A program made the position numbers and the translations under genes. From JBCDCP01 sp039181495 (GTDB taxonomy: Bacteria; Pseudomonadota; Alphaproteobacteria; Rhizobiales; Tepidamorphaceae), in NCBI GenBank assembly GCA_039181495.1, contig JBCDCP010000039.1:1-23276 (forward strand): a DNA stretch of 23,276 bases. Direction: 5' to 3'. This document shows, one piece after another, positions 1-8,415 of the stretch; within the stretch, counting starts at the first letter, position 1, and each line of letters opens with the position of its first letter. The notes under the pieces are model-generated. The model saw only the letters and a program-made list of their open reading frames with translations. It was not told the DNA's origin and searched no databases.

Positions 1-27
1 ATCGGCGGCGGCAAGTATTCTGTTGTT

Positions 28-276
28 TTAAATTTTTTTTTGGTTGGGGGGGGTTAACGGGGATGCGCAAAAATTGCCGCGTAATACCTCGCTAATATCG
101 TTATAAAGAAAAACGCCGCTATAGACGGCTACGCCGCATTCACCACCGCAGGGTTGGTCGAAGGACGACCAATTGAACCAAGGTTTGTCAGTCCAATCTG
201 ACGCCAATCCATAGCTGGCAGAAGCCAGGATCAGGACCATGGATGCAATCAAATGCAGACAAAACCGGGTGGCCAT
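28..276 (-). pseudogene. Partial or frameshifted small secreted protein
   Basis: Reading from an ATG at 276 gives 82 residues. They begin with a clear signal peptide: a basic start, then a hydrophobic stretch, with a likely cut after Gly-Leu-Ala near residue 27. After that comes a Trp-rich segment and the stretch GVAVYSGVFLYNDISEVLRG. This segment faintly recalls the start of alphaproteobacterial acyloxyacyl-hydrolase (PagL-like) outer-membrane proteins, but I would not name it on this evidence. The frame ends at a stop right after two homopolymer runs (a G8 and a T9 tract on the + strand, about 32-54), so the true protein was probably longer and the frame is broken by a real mutation or a sequencing error. 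The in-frame extension upstream to 471 lacks signal-peptide logic and is not used. The Shine-Dalgarno match is weak. Confidence 0.4.
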
Positions 277-635
277 CCGATTGTGCTCTTTAACGGCAAG
301 TATGGAAGGCGCGCCTGTTTCCGATCGGACAGGTGTCTCAGATGAAGCGCGCGGAGCCTTTGGAATCGGCCAGTTTGTGAACCGCTGGCTCCTCGCAAGG
401 AAGCTGAATGTTGGCTTGACACGCGGGTGAACAAACATGGCTCGATATTGAACCCAGATTGAAGTATTCACCGGAAGATTGTGTGCCCGGCGGCCGCTTG
501 TAATAACGAGATATATTAAGCCTCAAATTCCGTAACGGCGTCAATTGAGGCATGTTGAAAGCCAACCGCCTCCTTGCTTCATTTCTGCATTCAGACTCGC
601 CGATCGACGCCAGATTCCGATCCGATGGACTATCT
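277..635. other. Non-coding stretch between the left-edge ORF and the oxygenase gene
   Basis: No convincing gene is present. Several overlapping ORFs of 60-140 codons occur on both strands, but their translations are Arg/Pro/Ser-rich shadow-type sequences without domain character. The stretch should contain the promoter for the secreted ORF that reads left from 276 and the 3' flank of the oxygenase gene. I see no clear terminator hairpin with a T tract. Confidence 0.4.
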
Positions 636-1475
636 TCAATCGGCATGGGGCCAGAGTTGGGGAAAGAAATCTCCCTGAATGCGATCGCCATTGGCATATC
701 CCGCCGCCTCGAACAGAGCGCGTTCTCCCTTGGCCCAGTCTCCGCGGTAACGGATGACCCCATTGGGCGCGGTCATTCTCAACGTGAAACGGCGCACCGT
801 TTCCGATGGTGTGACCGAGGACAGTCCGCCGTGCAGCGTGCGCATGTCGAAGTAGATGCAATCGCCGAGTTCCAGATCCCATTGCAGCAAGTCGAACGCG
901 TCCGGATCAGCATTTACATCCGGCGGCGGATGATAGGTCTGGCCGGCGACTTCTTGGGCCTCAAAACTCGGATGGCCGTCGGCAAACCGCACACGCATGA
1001 ACAGTTTGTCCCAAAGATGCGAACCGCGAACAAAGGCAATGCCGTTTTCCTTCGACACAGGTTCGAGCGGGAGCCAAAGCACACACATTGTGCCTTCGAA
1101 ATCGAAATAGGCGAGGTCCTGATGAAACGGCGGGCGCGACGTCGATCCGGCCTCCCGCAAGAACCAGTTGTCCATCACGAGATTGATCGACGGGGCGTCG
1201 AGCAGTTCTGCGGCGATCGCGGCACAGGGTGACCGACGGACAAAATCCTCAAATTGTGGGATCTTGTTCCATGCCCAGAAATCTTCGAGGTAGGCTGGCG
1301 CATCAGGATCTTTGGTGTGGCGGGCGAAATTGTCCGTGGGATTGGCCAGATCGGCGTCGATCCCCGCGCGCAGCAGGTCAGTCCATTCGCGCGAGAACTT
1401 GTTTCTGAGCAGGACCGCGCCGTCGGCCTGAAAGGCCGCGATGTCTTCGGCGGACAAAAGCGCTTCTGGCTCCAT
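636..1475 (-). CDS. Phytanoyl-CoA dioxygenase (PhyH) family oxygenase
   Basis: A 279-residue Fe(II)/2-oxoglutarate-dependent oxygenase of the PhyH family, the usual length for bacterial members. These enzymes hydroxylate small metabolites or acyl substrates using 2-oxoglutarate and O2. The metal facial triad is visible: His118 and Asp120 in PPFHQDLAYF, and a distal His215 in MRTLHGG. Arg228/Arg229 in ETVRRFTLR lie where the 2-oxoglutarate carboxylate is normally bound. There is no signal peptide or membrane segment, so it is cytoplasmic. The start at 1475 has a good ribosome site (AGAGGAAG) seven bases upstream. It is followed on the same strand only by the broken ORF and lies 177 bp downstream of the transglycosylase gene, so it is probably transcribed alone. 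The substrate cannot be predicted; family members range from fatty acyl-CoA to ectoine and halogenated metabolites. Confidence 0.85.
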   Translation of the reverse strand: MEPEALLSAEDIAAFQADGAVLLRNKFSREWTDLLRAGIDADLANPTDNFARHTKDPDAPAYLEDFWAWNKIPQFEDFVRRSPCAAIAAELLDAPSINLVMDNWFLREAGSTSRPPFHQDLAYFDFEGTMCVLWLPLEPVSKENGIAFVRGSHLWDKLFMRVRFADGHPSFEAQEVAGQTYHPPPDVNADPDAFDLLQWDLELGDCIYFDMRTLHGGLSSVTPSETVRRFTLRMTAPNGVIRYRGDWAKGERALFEAAGYANGDRIQGDFFPQLWPHAD

Positions 1476-1652
1476 CGCAAGGCTTCCTCTGAAAAAAAGC
1501 AGACGGTCACGAGACTAGATGGCCCGAGACAGGCGCACAATCTCCGATCCTTCTGTTATGCAAAGCCGAACTGAACCTGGTTGGCCAATCCATTGCCACT
1601 GCCTGGAACCATTGCCCGGGTTCCGGCTGCCCACGTGATCAACGCTATATCG

Positions 1653-2555
1653 TCAATTCGTTCTCAGCACGATGCAGACACCGCCAGCCCGCTTCAGCGT
1701 CTTGCAGAACTGGTTGGCCGTCGAACGGTCCGGTGCACCGATGCGAACCTCATAGCGTGGCGCCCGTCCAAAGCGGGGATTGATCACCCGCAGCACCATA
1801 GGGCTCTGATCATTCAGAATGTCAGGAAACCGGTTCTGCAGGCTGGCATAGCGGGCCATTGCCTTGCCCGGTGACCAATCGGCTGTCAGATGAGATCCCC
1901 AAGGCTGCCGTGGTCCACTGTCATATTGGGGTTTCGGTGCGATGGTCCGAACCGGCATGGCTCTGCAGGATTCTTGAAACGACTGATCCTTTTGCAGGGT
2001 GTAGTCGGCGTCAGGTCTGGAGCCATCATTCCAGTCGTTGGCCGAATGTCCGGTAATGATCGACACAAAAGCCCGTGTTTCTCGCGGCAGGCCCGAAACG
2101 CCTGAGCGCCAGCGCTGCACCCGGCCCGGCCCGGCATTATATGCTGCTGCGGCCAGCCCGAGATTGCCAAAACGGTTGCGCAAGTCGAACAAGTAATGCG
2201 CGGAGGCAGGAATGGCGGTCTTTGGATCGAACGGATCGTCCAAGCCTCTGAAACGCGCCGTTGCGGGCATGAACTGGGCTATGCCCTGTGCGCCAACCGG
2301 GCTGACGGCGTTCGGATTGAATCGGCTTTCCTGCCAGATCAGGCGCGCGAGAAATGCTGGCGGCAGCGACCACATACGGGCTGCCCGTTCTATTCGCTTG
2401 CAGACATCCTCGATGAATATGGCTCGTTCATCCTTAGCAGCGCTCTGTTCTGGTTCCGTGGACGACACTGGGCCCTCGGAGGCTCTCGCCACGCCAACCA
2501 GTAGTCCGATCAGGACACCCGTCGCAGACAAGATTGAGCGTCCGGTAGAGGGCAT
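1653..2555 (-). CDS. Soluble lytic murein transglycosylase (SLT domain) with SPOR-like C-terminus
   Basis: A 300-residue exported peptidoglycan-cleaving enzyme. Residues 1-26 form a signal peptide (hydrophobic core ATGVLIGLLVGVA, cut near Ala-Arg-Ala-Ser). Residues about 50-170 are an SLT (GH23) fold: catalytic Glu76 in WQESRFNPNAVSPVGAQGIA, followed by QFMPATA and AAAAYNAGPGRVQRW, the three hallmark motifs. The last 75 residues (about 225-300), ending RVGAPDRS-like then FCKTLKRAGGVCIVL, resemble a SPOR-type domain that binds denuded glycan at the division site; this is inferred from pattern, not certain. The enzyme makes 1,6-anhydromuropeptides in the periplasm. The gene lies 14 bp after the sirtuin gene on the same strand, so the two are probably cotranscribed. 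The start has GAGGA ten bases upstream. Confidence 0.88.
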   Translation of the reverse strand: MPSTGRSILSATGVLIGLLVGVARASEGPVSSTEPEQSAAKDERAIFIEDVCKRIERAARMWSLPPAFLARLIWQESRFNPNAVSPVGAQGIAQFMPATARFRGLDDPFDPKTAIPASAHYLFDLRNRFGNLGLAAAAYNAGPGRVQRWRSGVSGLPRETRAFVSIITGHSANDWNDGSRPDADYTLQKDQSFQESCRAMPVRTIAPKPQYDSGPRQPWGSHLTADWSPGKAMARYASLQNRFPDILNDQSPMVLRVINPRFGRAPRYEVRIGAPDRSTANQFCKTLKRAGGVCIVLRTN

Positions 2556-2569
2556 GGTGACGATGGTCC

Positions 2570-3274
2570 TCAGCGCTCTAGCAATCGTCTGACGTAGTCT
2601 GGAACGACCTCCGTGGCCGGGCCGTGGACGGCTTCGGCGAACAGCGATGCGCCTTCGGACGGTTCGAGATTCAGTTCAACTGTATGCGCTCCAGCATCCC
2701 GGGCTTCAGCAACGAATCCTGCAGCCGGATAAACGTTACCGCTGGTTCCGATGGAGATGAACAGGTCGCATTCCGACAATGCGACATAGACCTCGTCCAT
2801 TCCATAGGGCATCTCGCCGAACCAGACGACGTCCGGGCGCATGCCACCCTGGCGGCCGCAATTGCCGCAAACCTCGTCGATCGCGATATCCGCCTCCCAA
2901 GGTTCCCGTGCGCCGCACTGAGCGCAAAGCGCTTTGAGGATCTCGCCATGGATGTGGATCAGTTTGTTCGTGCCGGCACGCTCGTGCAGTGGGTCGATGT
3001 TCTGTGTGACCGTGATCACCTCACCGGGAAAGTCTGCCTCCAACTGTGCCAATGCGAGGTGCGCCGCATTGGGCCGGGCGTCGAGAACGCCTGACCGGCG
3101 AGCGTCGTAGAACGCCAGAACCTTCTCAGGATTGCGGGCAAACGCCTCCGGAGTGGCAACATCTTCGATGTTGTGCCTGGCCCAGATGCCGTCCTTGTCG
3201 CGGAATGTGCTGAGACCTGATTCCGCCGATAGGCCTGCGCCCGACAGGATAACGATTCGTTTGTAGTCGACCAT
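2570..3274 (-). CDS. cobB: NAD-dependent protein deacylase, sirtuin CobB type
   Basis: A 234-residue sirtuin, typical of bacterial CobB in length. It removes acyl groups from lysines, producing nicotinamide and O-acyl-ADP-ribose. The NAD-binding motif GAGLSAESGLSTFRD lies at 12-26, TQNID at 90-94, the catalytic His at 109 in HIHGE, and four zinc cysteines at 117, 120, 136 and 139 (CxxC...CxxC). Tyr56 and Arg59 in FYDARR match the Tyr-x-x-Arg pair that in E. coli CobB and SIRT5 accepts acidic acyl chains, so desuccinylase activity besides deacetylase is expected. The gene is transcribed leftward ahead of the lytic transglycosylase gene with a 14-bp gap, and divergently from the diguanylate cyclase gene. 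The ribosome site before the ATG at 3274 is weak. Confidence 0.93.
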   Translation of the reverse strand: MVDYKRIVILSGAGLSAESGLSTFRDKDGIWARHNIEDVATPEAFARNPEKVLAFYDARRSGVLDARPNAAHLALAQLEADFPGEVITVTQNIDPLHERAGTNKLIHIHGEILKALCAQCGAREPWEADIAIDEVCGNCGRQGGMRPDVVWFGEMPYGMDEVYVALSECDLFISIGTSGNVYPAAGFVAEARDAGAHTVELNLEPSEGASLFAEAVHGPATEVVPDYVRRLLER

Positions 3275-3548
3275 GATGTGGTGGAGACAAGCACGCGGCA
3301 GTGCTTCTGAAAAGCCGCGTCAGCATTGGCACTCTACCTGGGAGAGGCGCTCTTTCGGACGCAAATGCCGTTTGCTCGAGATGGGGCGATATGGGTGCGC
3401 TTAATCGGCGCCTTACACTTTTACAGGTTCCGGTCACACTTGATTCAGCATCAGTAACGGTATGTCCGGCTTGGAAGCTATTCCTTAGGTGGCAGGGGGG
3501 TATTGCAGGAAAAAGCCAACAACAAGAACGTGAAGTCGGGGGAGCGTT

Positions 3549-4943
3549 TTGGCGGTGGGCGATTATCCTGTTCCAAGCAATGAGAATGAGCGGCAACGCG
3601 CGCTCAGAAGTCTCAACATACTCGATACGACAAGCGAAGAGTTCTTCGATCGGATGACCGGGGCGGTTGCAGCCGCGCTGGATGTGCCGATCAGCCTCGT
3701 GTCGCTGGTTGATGCCGACCGGCAGTGGTTCAAATCCAAGGTCGGCCTTGATGCTGAAGAGACCGATCGCGAGGTCTCTTTCTGCGCTCACGCCATTTGC
3801 GACTCATCGCTCATGGAAGTGTCTGATGCGCAGCGTGATGAGCGCTTCCGCGACAATCCGCTCGTCACTGGCGAACCGAATATCCGGTTCTATGCCGGTG
3901 TGCCGCTGAGGTCGAAGACCGGTCACAACGTCGGCACCTTGTGTGCGATCGATCGTCAGCCCCGCACGCTGACGCCTGAACAGCGGGATCTGCTTGAAGA
4001 CTTTGCAGCGATCGTCTCAGACCATCTGGAACTCCGTTTGGCCAATGAAAGAGCCCAGCTTGCCGAGAACCGGCTGCTGGACGCGGTGGACGCGCTGCCC
4101 GATGGTTTTGTGCTCTATGACCATGAAGACAGGTTGGTCCTGTGCAACGATCGTTATCGGGCGATCTATGCCGAGAGTGCTCATGCCATGGTCCAGGGTG
4201 CGACATTTGAATCGATCATTCGTGCCGGCGTCGAGAACGGGCAGTACCCCGAGGCCGCCGGTCAGGAAGAGGAGTGGATCTCCGAACGCCTCCGTCGACA
4301 CAAGCAAAGCGACATCTCGATCGAGCAGTCCCTGCCGGGTGATCGCTGGCTGCGCATCGAAGAACGGCGGACCCGCGAAGGCGGTTATGTCGGGTTCCGG
4401 GTCAACATCACCGAGCTCAAGCGTCAGCAGCGCGAACTGGCCCGCCTTGCGTGGACCGATAGCTTGACCGGCGCATTGAACCGCCGCCGCTTCTGGACAC
4501 TTGGTAATCTCGAACTGAACCGCGCGATGCGGTCGGGATCACCGGTCTCGATGATTGTTCTGGATGTCGATCACTTCAAGTCGATCAATGACGCATACGG
4601 CCACGCAGCCGGGGATGCTGTTCTGGTTGAACTGGTCGGGCGCTGGACCGAGGCCTTGAGAGGACACGATATTCTGGGACGCATGGGCGGTGAGGAATTC
4701 GCGATTCTTCTGCCGGATACGGATTTGCAGGGTGCCGTCGCGCTTGCTGAACGGCTGCGCGAGCAGACGGCCGATCGCGGTGTGGCATCTGGTGAGCACC
4801 ATATCCAGGCCACGGTGAGCGCCGGGATCTACCAGATTCCCGAAGGCGGGGTTGATCTCGAAGACTGCCTCAAGAATGCCGATGACGCTTTGTATCGGGC
4901 AAAAGAGGCGGGACGCAATCAGGTCATGGCGCTGGCTGCCTGA
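3549..4943 (+). CDS. GAF-PAS-GGDEF diguanylate cyclase
   Basis: A 464-residue cytoplasmic signalling protein that should make cyclic di-GMP from two GTP. A GAF domain spans about 22-165 (typical phrases RALRSLNILDT, FCAHAICDS, FYAGVPLRS, GTLCAID). A PAS-like domain spans about 175-290, starting at DALPDGFVLYD, followed by a short helical linker. The GGDEF domain covers about 297-462. Its active-site loop is GGEEF at 380-384, with metal-binding Asp339 in LDVDHFKSIND. An RxxD motif (RGHD, 371-374) lies exactly five residues before it, so product feedback inhibition through an I-site is likely. There are no membrane segments. The start is TTG at 3549 with a purine-rich site (GGGGGAG) just upstream. 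No EAL domain is attached. The neighbours do not reveal the input signal. Confidence 0.92.
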   Translation: MAVGDYPVPSNENERQRALRSLNILDTTSEEFFDRMTGAVAAALDVPISLVSLVDADRQWFKSKVGLDAEETDREVSFCAHAICDSSLMEVSDAQRDERFRDNPLVTGEPNIRFYAGVPLRSKTGHNVGTLCAIDRQPRTLTPEQRDLLEDFAAIVSDHLELRLANERAQLAENRLLDAVDALPDGFVLYDHEDRLVLCNDRYRAIYAESAHAMVQGATFESIIRAGVENGQYPEAAGQEEEWISERLRRHKQSDISIEQSLPGDRWLRIEERRTREGGYVGFRVNITELKRQQRELARLAWTDSLTGALNRRRFWTLGNLELNRAMRSGSPVSMIVLDVDHFKSINDAYGHAAGDAVLVELVGRWTEALRGHDILGRMGGEEFAILLPDTDLQGAVALAERLREQTADRGVASGEHHIQATVSAGIYQIPEGGVDLEDCLKNADDALYRAKEAGRNQVMALAA

Positions 4944-4953
4944 CGGTTGGTGT

Positions 4954-6714
4954 CTATCCGGTGCCGGCTGAGCGCTTGCGTGTCGCACAATCACGCAAGA
5001 CAGGAACCATCGCATCGAGATCCGCGCAGGGGATCGCGCCGGTCTTGGCGATGTCATCGCTGACATCGACAGGCAGGTCCGAGTTTGACTGTTCCGGAAT
5101 GCCATTGAGTTTGCCGCCGATGATGACCGGCAGGTCGGCGTTGCGCTTCTCAAGTTCGGTTTTGACAGATCGGGCGTAGCTCAATCCGACGCCATTGTAG
5201 GTGCTGACAGCTATGACGTCCGCGTTGGCTTCAAGGGCTGTCGTCACCAGATCATCGGCATCCACGGCAACACCAGCATCGATTACCTCCACGCCGATCC
5301 GTTGCATGACATCGCGCACCAGGTGGGCGCCGTGTTCGTGAACATCCGTCGTGCCCAGTGCCACGCGGACGCCTGTGAGATCCTCTGGCTCTATTGTCTG
5401 GTGGGCAAGCCAGTCCTCGGCCATGTGGTCGAGTTCTCGCGCCCAGTCGGCAGGCACCAAGGGTTGCCGGTGATTCCGCACGTCCTCACCTGCTCCGAAG
5501 AGAAATTCCATCCGCCTCGAACCAAGACGCCGTATTGCCAGCATCAATGCCGCGGGGTCGGTTGTATCGACACCACGATCTGCGAGTCCTGCAAGAGCAC
5601 GGGTCTTGAACGTTTCACAGCCAACGCAGAGTTGATCGGTGAGGAGATCAATCGCTGTGACGTCGAACAGATCGGCATAGCCGGCTTCGTGCTCGGCCAG
5701 GCGGGCGGCAAAAAGTTGCGCATCGAGGATTTCGCTGGTTTCCGGTATCCGCAGGTTCTCGGTGACCGGCACCGGGTTTATCGCATGGCCCGAGTGATGA
5801 CGGCCGAGTGCTGCGATATCGGCCAGCAGGTAGCTGGACAGGCTGGCATAATTGGCGGCCGCCTCACCGCGATAGGACACGGTATTGCCGAATATCATGC
5901 TGCCTGGCGTGTCTGTGACGCGGGCAACTGCGGCCTGGAACGCCATGCGGCTGAGCGGTGCGGAGAAGTGGTGGCCAAAGCAGAACGAGGCGTGCGCGCC
6001 GATCAGGTCTTCGACGATGTGCTTTTCGATCAGCACCATCCCCAGTGCTGAGACCATATCGAGAAAAAGGCCCGCAAAACCGTCGTCGAGATTGGAATGG
6101 ACAAGGATGTCCATGTCCTGCGCTGCGATAAGCCCGAGCGCCTTTACTGTTGCCTCGGTGGTGGCCACATCATCGTCCCAGCCGGGGAGCCGAAAGGTGA
6201 AATACTGCCCCAGATTGCCGATGGCCGTCGCGCCAGCGGCCAGCGCTCCGCATGTATTTTCAACCGCGCCGGGCAGGCCGAGCATGAAGTCGCCAAAATG
6301 GGCTGCGGCGGGACTCGCGTTGGTGATGCGGGCAAAGTCCTCCGGCCCAGATAGTACGATCCCGGTGCCGCGGGTCGCCTGATCCCGAAGATCGGGCGGA
6401 TAGCCCATGGCCCAGTCAAGCGTGATGCCGAACCGGTCGATCTTCACGCCGCTCCGGTCTGCCGCCTGATGAAGTTCGGCCATAGCCGCAACCGTTCGGT
6501 CGACCTTGCGAAACCCGATATGGGCGTGCTGCATGATCCGGCCCCGGGCGGCCTCACGCCGTTTGTATTCGGCCTCCGAGCGAACCTGCTCGCTGTCCAG
6601 AAACGTGCAGCGTCCGACCCGCCAGTCGCGCGCCATTGCCCGGCCCTCGGCAAGCAGGTGATTACCAGGGGACAGTTTGGGATCCGTGAGGCGCGGCAAG
6701 TCAGTCACCGCCAC
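4954..6714 (-). CDS. Cobalamin-binding protein with unassigned N-terminal region (mutase-like)
   Basis: A 586-residue protein whose last 139 residues (about 448-586) form a B12-binding Rossmann domain. It contains DVHEHG at 457-462, the DxHxxG signature whose His459 would be the lower cobalt ligand. VSTYNG and VIIGGKLNG follow, occupying the places of the usual Ser/Thr and GG contacts of methylmalonyl-CoA and glutamate mutases. The N-terminal 430 residues are rich in short hydrophobic strand-helix units (for example VENTCGALAAGATAIGN, MDILVHSNLDDG) and plausibly form a barrel, but I cannot match them confidently to glutamate mutase epsilon, aminomutases or corrinoid methyltransferases. The likely start is GTG at 6714 without a clear ribosome site; an ATG at codon 27 is an alternative. 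The gene is divergent from the proC-like gene, 88 bp away, and its 3' end nearly touches the cyclase gene. Carbon-skeleton rearrangement is an inference only. Confidence 0.75.
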   Translation of the reverse strand: MAVTDLPRLTDPKLSPGNHLLAEGRAMARDWRVGRCTFLDSEQVRSEAEYKRREAARGRIMQHAHIGFRKVDRTVAAMAELHQAADRSGVKIDRFGITLDWAMGYPPDLRDQATRGTGIVLSGPEDFARITNASPAAAHFGDFMLGLPGAVENTCGALAAGATAIGNLGQYFTFRLPGWDDDVATTEATVKALGLIAAQDMDILVHSNLDDGFAGLFLDMVSALGMVLIEKHIVEDLIGAHASFCFGHHFSAPLSRMAFQAAVARVTDTPGSMIFGNTVSYRGEAAANYASLSSYLLADIAALGRHHSGHAINPVPVTENLRIPETSEILDAQLFAARLAEHEAGYADLFDVTAIDLLTDQLCVGCETFKTRALAGLADRGVDTTDPAALMLAIRRLGSRRMEFLFGAGEDVRNHRQPLVPADWARELDHMAEDWLAHQTIEPEDLTGVRVALGTTDVHEHGAHLVRDVMQRIGVEVIDAGVAVDADDLVTTALEANADVIAVSTYNGVGLSYARSVKTELEKRNADLPVIIGGKLNGIPEQSNSDLPVDVSDDIAKTGAIPCADLDAMVPVLRDCATRKRSAGTG

Positions 6715-6802
6715 ACTGTCTTACAGGAACTGAGCTGCTACAACCGTTGCGGTTTTTGACCATTCTCTGTTCTTGCAGTCCTGCCTCATGGGAGCGCCCA
6801 CC

Positions 6803-7558
6803 ATGCGACTAGGGATTATTGGTGTTGGCCACCTCGCGGTATCCATCTTGCGTGGACTGACCAGTGCCGGCTGGAATGCGGAGGATATCCTGCTGTCGCC
6901 TCGCGGCCAGGCTCAAAAGCAAGCCCGGCACAATGGCTTTGAGATTGCGGACAGCAATGCGGATCTTGTCCACCGCAGCGATCTGGTTCTCCTGGCGGTG
7001 CGGCCAGCCGATGCTCGGAATGCAATCTCGGATTTGCCCTGGCGCAGCGGTCAGGTTCTGATGAGCGCCTGCGCGGGTGTTCCCCTGGCGGTATTGTCAG
7101 AGGCTGCCGGCGCGGCGGCGATCTCGCGCATCATGCCCATCACTGCATCTGAACTCGGAGCAAGTCCGACGCTCGCTTATCCGATGCGGCCCGAGATCGA
7201 ACCGTTTCTGACGGCAATCGGGTCAATCATTCCGCTGACAAACGAGGATCAGTTTGAGACCGCGACGGTCAGCGCGGCGCTATTCGGGTGGGCGCAGGCC
7301 CTGATCCGCCATGCTGCTGATTGGAGCACTGATCATGGTCTGGACGAGCACGCGGCGCGTCAGCTCGTGGCCAGAACATTTGTCGCCTCGGGCCGGATGA
7401 TTGCCGAGAAAGATGCATCAATGGCCGACATCCTTGATAGCTTGTGCACGCCGGGTGGGATCACCGAGGCCGGCCTCATCCATCTCAACATGGAAGGCGT
7501 GCCCGATGGCTGGCGTGGGGCATGCGATCTCGTCTTGGAGAAGCTGAAGCGCCGGTAG
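6803..7558 (+). CDS. Pyrroline-5-carboxylate reductase family protein, divergent
   Basis: 251 residues with the ProC layout. An N-terminal Rossmann motif GIIGVGHLA (4-12) binds NAD(P)H, and the C-terminal dimerisation domain carries the family signature TPGGITEAGL at 216-225. ProC normally reduces 1-pyrroline-5-carboxylate to proline. Here the usual MPNTP loop that contacts the substrate reads MPITASELG (111-119), so the invariant Asn is replaced by Ile. That points to a changed substrate or a paralogue rather than the housekeeping enzyme. The ATG at 6803 is chosen because the similarity begins there and GGGAG lies eight bases before it; an upstream in-frame TTG at 6773 and ATG at 6788 are less likely. 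It faces away from the cobalamin protein, and the SDR gene follows after 90 bp, perhaps in the same transcript. Confidence 0.82.
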   Translation: MRLGIIGVGHLAVSILRGLTSAGWNAEDILLSPRGQAQKQARHNGFEIADSNADLVHRSDLVLLAVRPADARNAISDLPWRSGQVLMSACAGVPLAVLSEAAGAAAISRIMPITASELGASPTLAYPMRPEIEPFLTAIGSIIPLTNEDQFETATVSAALFGWAQALIRHAADWSTDHGLDEHAARQLVARTFVASGRMIAEKDASMADILDSLCTPGGITEAGLIHLNMEGVPDGWRGACDLVLEKLKRR

Positions 7559-7648
7559 CGCCGCTCGTAGCCCAGGGCGTTCATGTATGGTGCCGGCAGC
7601 CAGCACTTGTCTTGTGCCGCTGTCTGCAGTCCAGGGGAGAACCCGTCC

Positions 7649-8410
7649 ATGTCTCATACCAAAAACCGCATCGCGATTGTCACCGGCGCCTCACGGGGGA
7701 TCGGCGCCGAAATCGTCAGGCGGCTTCGGGCCGAGGGTGTCGCAGTCCATGCTCTGGCGCGGCCGAGTGATGCCCTAGAGCAGATCTGCACCGAGACGGG
7801 TGCGACGCCGTTACCGGTTGATCTGATGGACACCGCCGCGCTGGAGGAGGCACTCGACGGAGTAGCTCCCGACATCCTGATCAACAATGCTGGAATCATC
7901 ACCGCGAGCGGGCCACTGCATACGCTCGATGCATCGGCGATCGACGGCATGGTGGCGATGAATTTGACAGCCGTGCTGCACACGCTGCGCATCCTTTTGC
8001 CGGGCATGATCAAGCGGGGCAGGGGAGATGTGGTGCTTCTCGGGTCGATCGCCGGACGGTATCCGCTTCCCAACATGGCGGCATACGGCATCACCAAGGC
8101 TGCCATACGTGCGCTGGTGAACGGACTGCGGCTTGACCTGCATGGGACCGGCATCCGGGTGACGGAAGTCGCGCCAGGCCGGGTCGAGACCGACATCAAT
8201 CTCAACGCCATGGGCGGCGACCGCAACGCCATGCGCGAGAAGCTGTTCGCTAATCATCAAGCAAGCCAGCCGGGCGATATCGCTGATGCGGTGATGGCCG
8301 CATTGACCATGCCGCGGCGGTCGAATGTTTCATTCATCGAGGTCGTGCCCACACGGCAGACTGTGGGCGGTGGGCTTTTCGCAGAAGGCTATGACGAGAC
8401 TTCTGACTGA
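7649..8410 (+). CDS. Short-chain dehydrogenase/reductase, YdfG-like
   Basis: A 253-residue classical SDR, cytoplasmic and NAD(P)-dependent. The cofactor motif TGASRGIG is at 12-19, NNAG at 79-82, and the catalytic residues are Ser133, Tyr146 and Lys150 (YGITK). The C-terminal phrase VSFIEVVPTRQTVGGG matches the ending seen in YdfG/serine 3-dehydrogenase-type enzymes, which oxidise L-serine, L-allo-threonine and 3-hydroxy acids, so a hydroxy-acid substrate is a fair guess. The ATG at 7649 has AGGGGAGA eight bases upstream; the in-frame extension to 7583 has no family similarity. It follows the proC-like gene in the same direction and converges with the Lrp/AsnC gene, with only five bases between the two stop codons. 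Confidence 0.88.
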   Translation: MSHTKNRIAIVTGASRGIGAEIVRRLRAEGVAVHALARPSDALEQICTETGATPLPVDLMDTAALEEALDGVAPDILINNAGIITASGPLHTLDASAIDGMVAMNLTAVLHTLRILLPGMIKRGRGDVVLLGSIAGRYPLPNMAAYGITKAAIRALVNGLRLDLHGTGIRVTEVAPGRVETDINLNAMGGDRNAMREKLFANHQASQPGDIADAVMAALTMPRRSNVSFIEVVPTRQTVGGGLFAEGYDETSD

Positions 8411-8415
8411 CGGGT

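Noticed and set aside
552..1232. Long plus-strand ORF of 226 codons opposite the oxygenase gene
   Set aside because: It is the antisense shadow of the PhyH gene, whose minus-strand frame has intact catalytic motifs; the plus translation has no domain pattern.
5302..6051. Plus-strand ORF of 249 codons inside the cobalamin protein gene
   Set aside because: It is antisense to a 586-codon frame with a clear B12 motif; its His/Cys/Arg-rich translation is typical of a GC-rich shadow frame.
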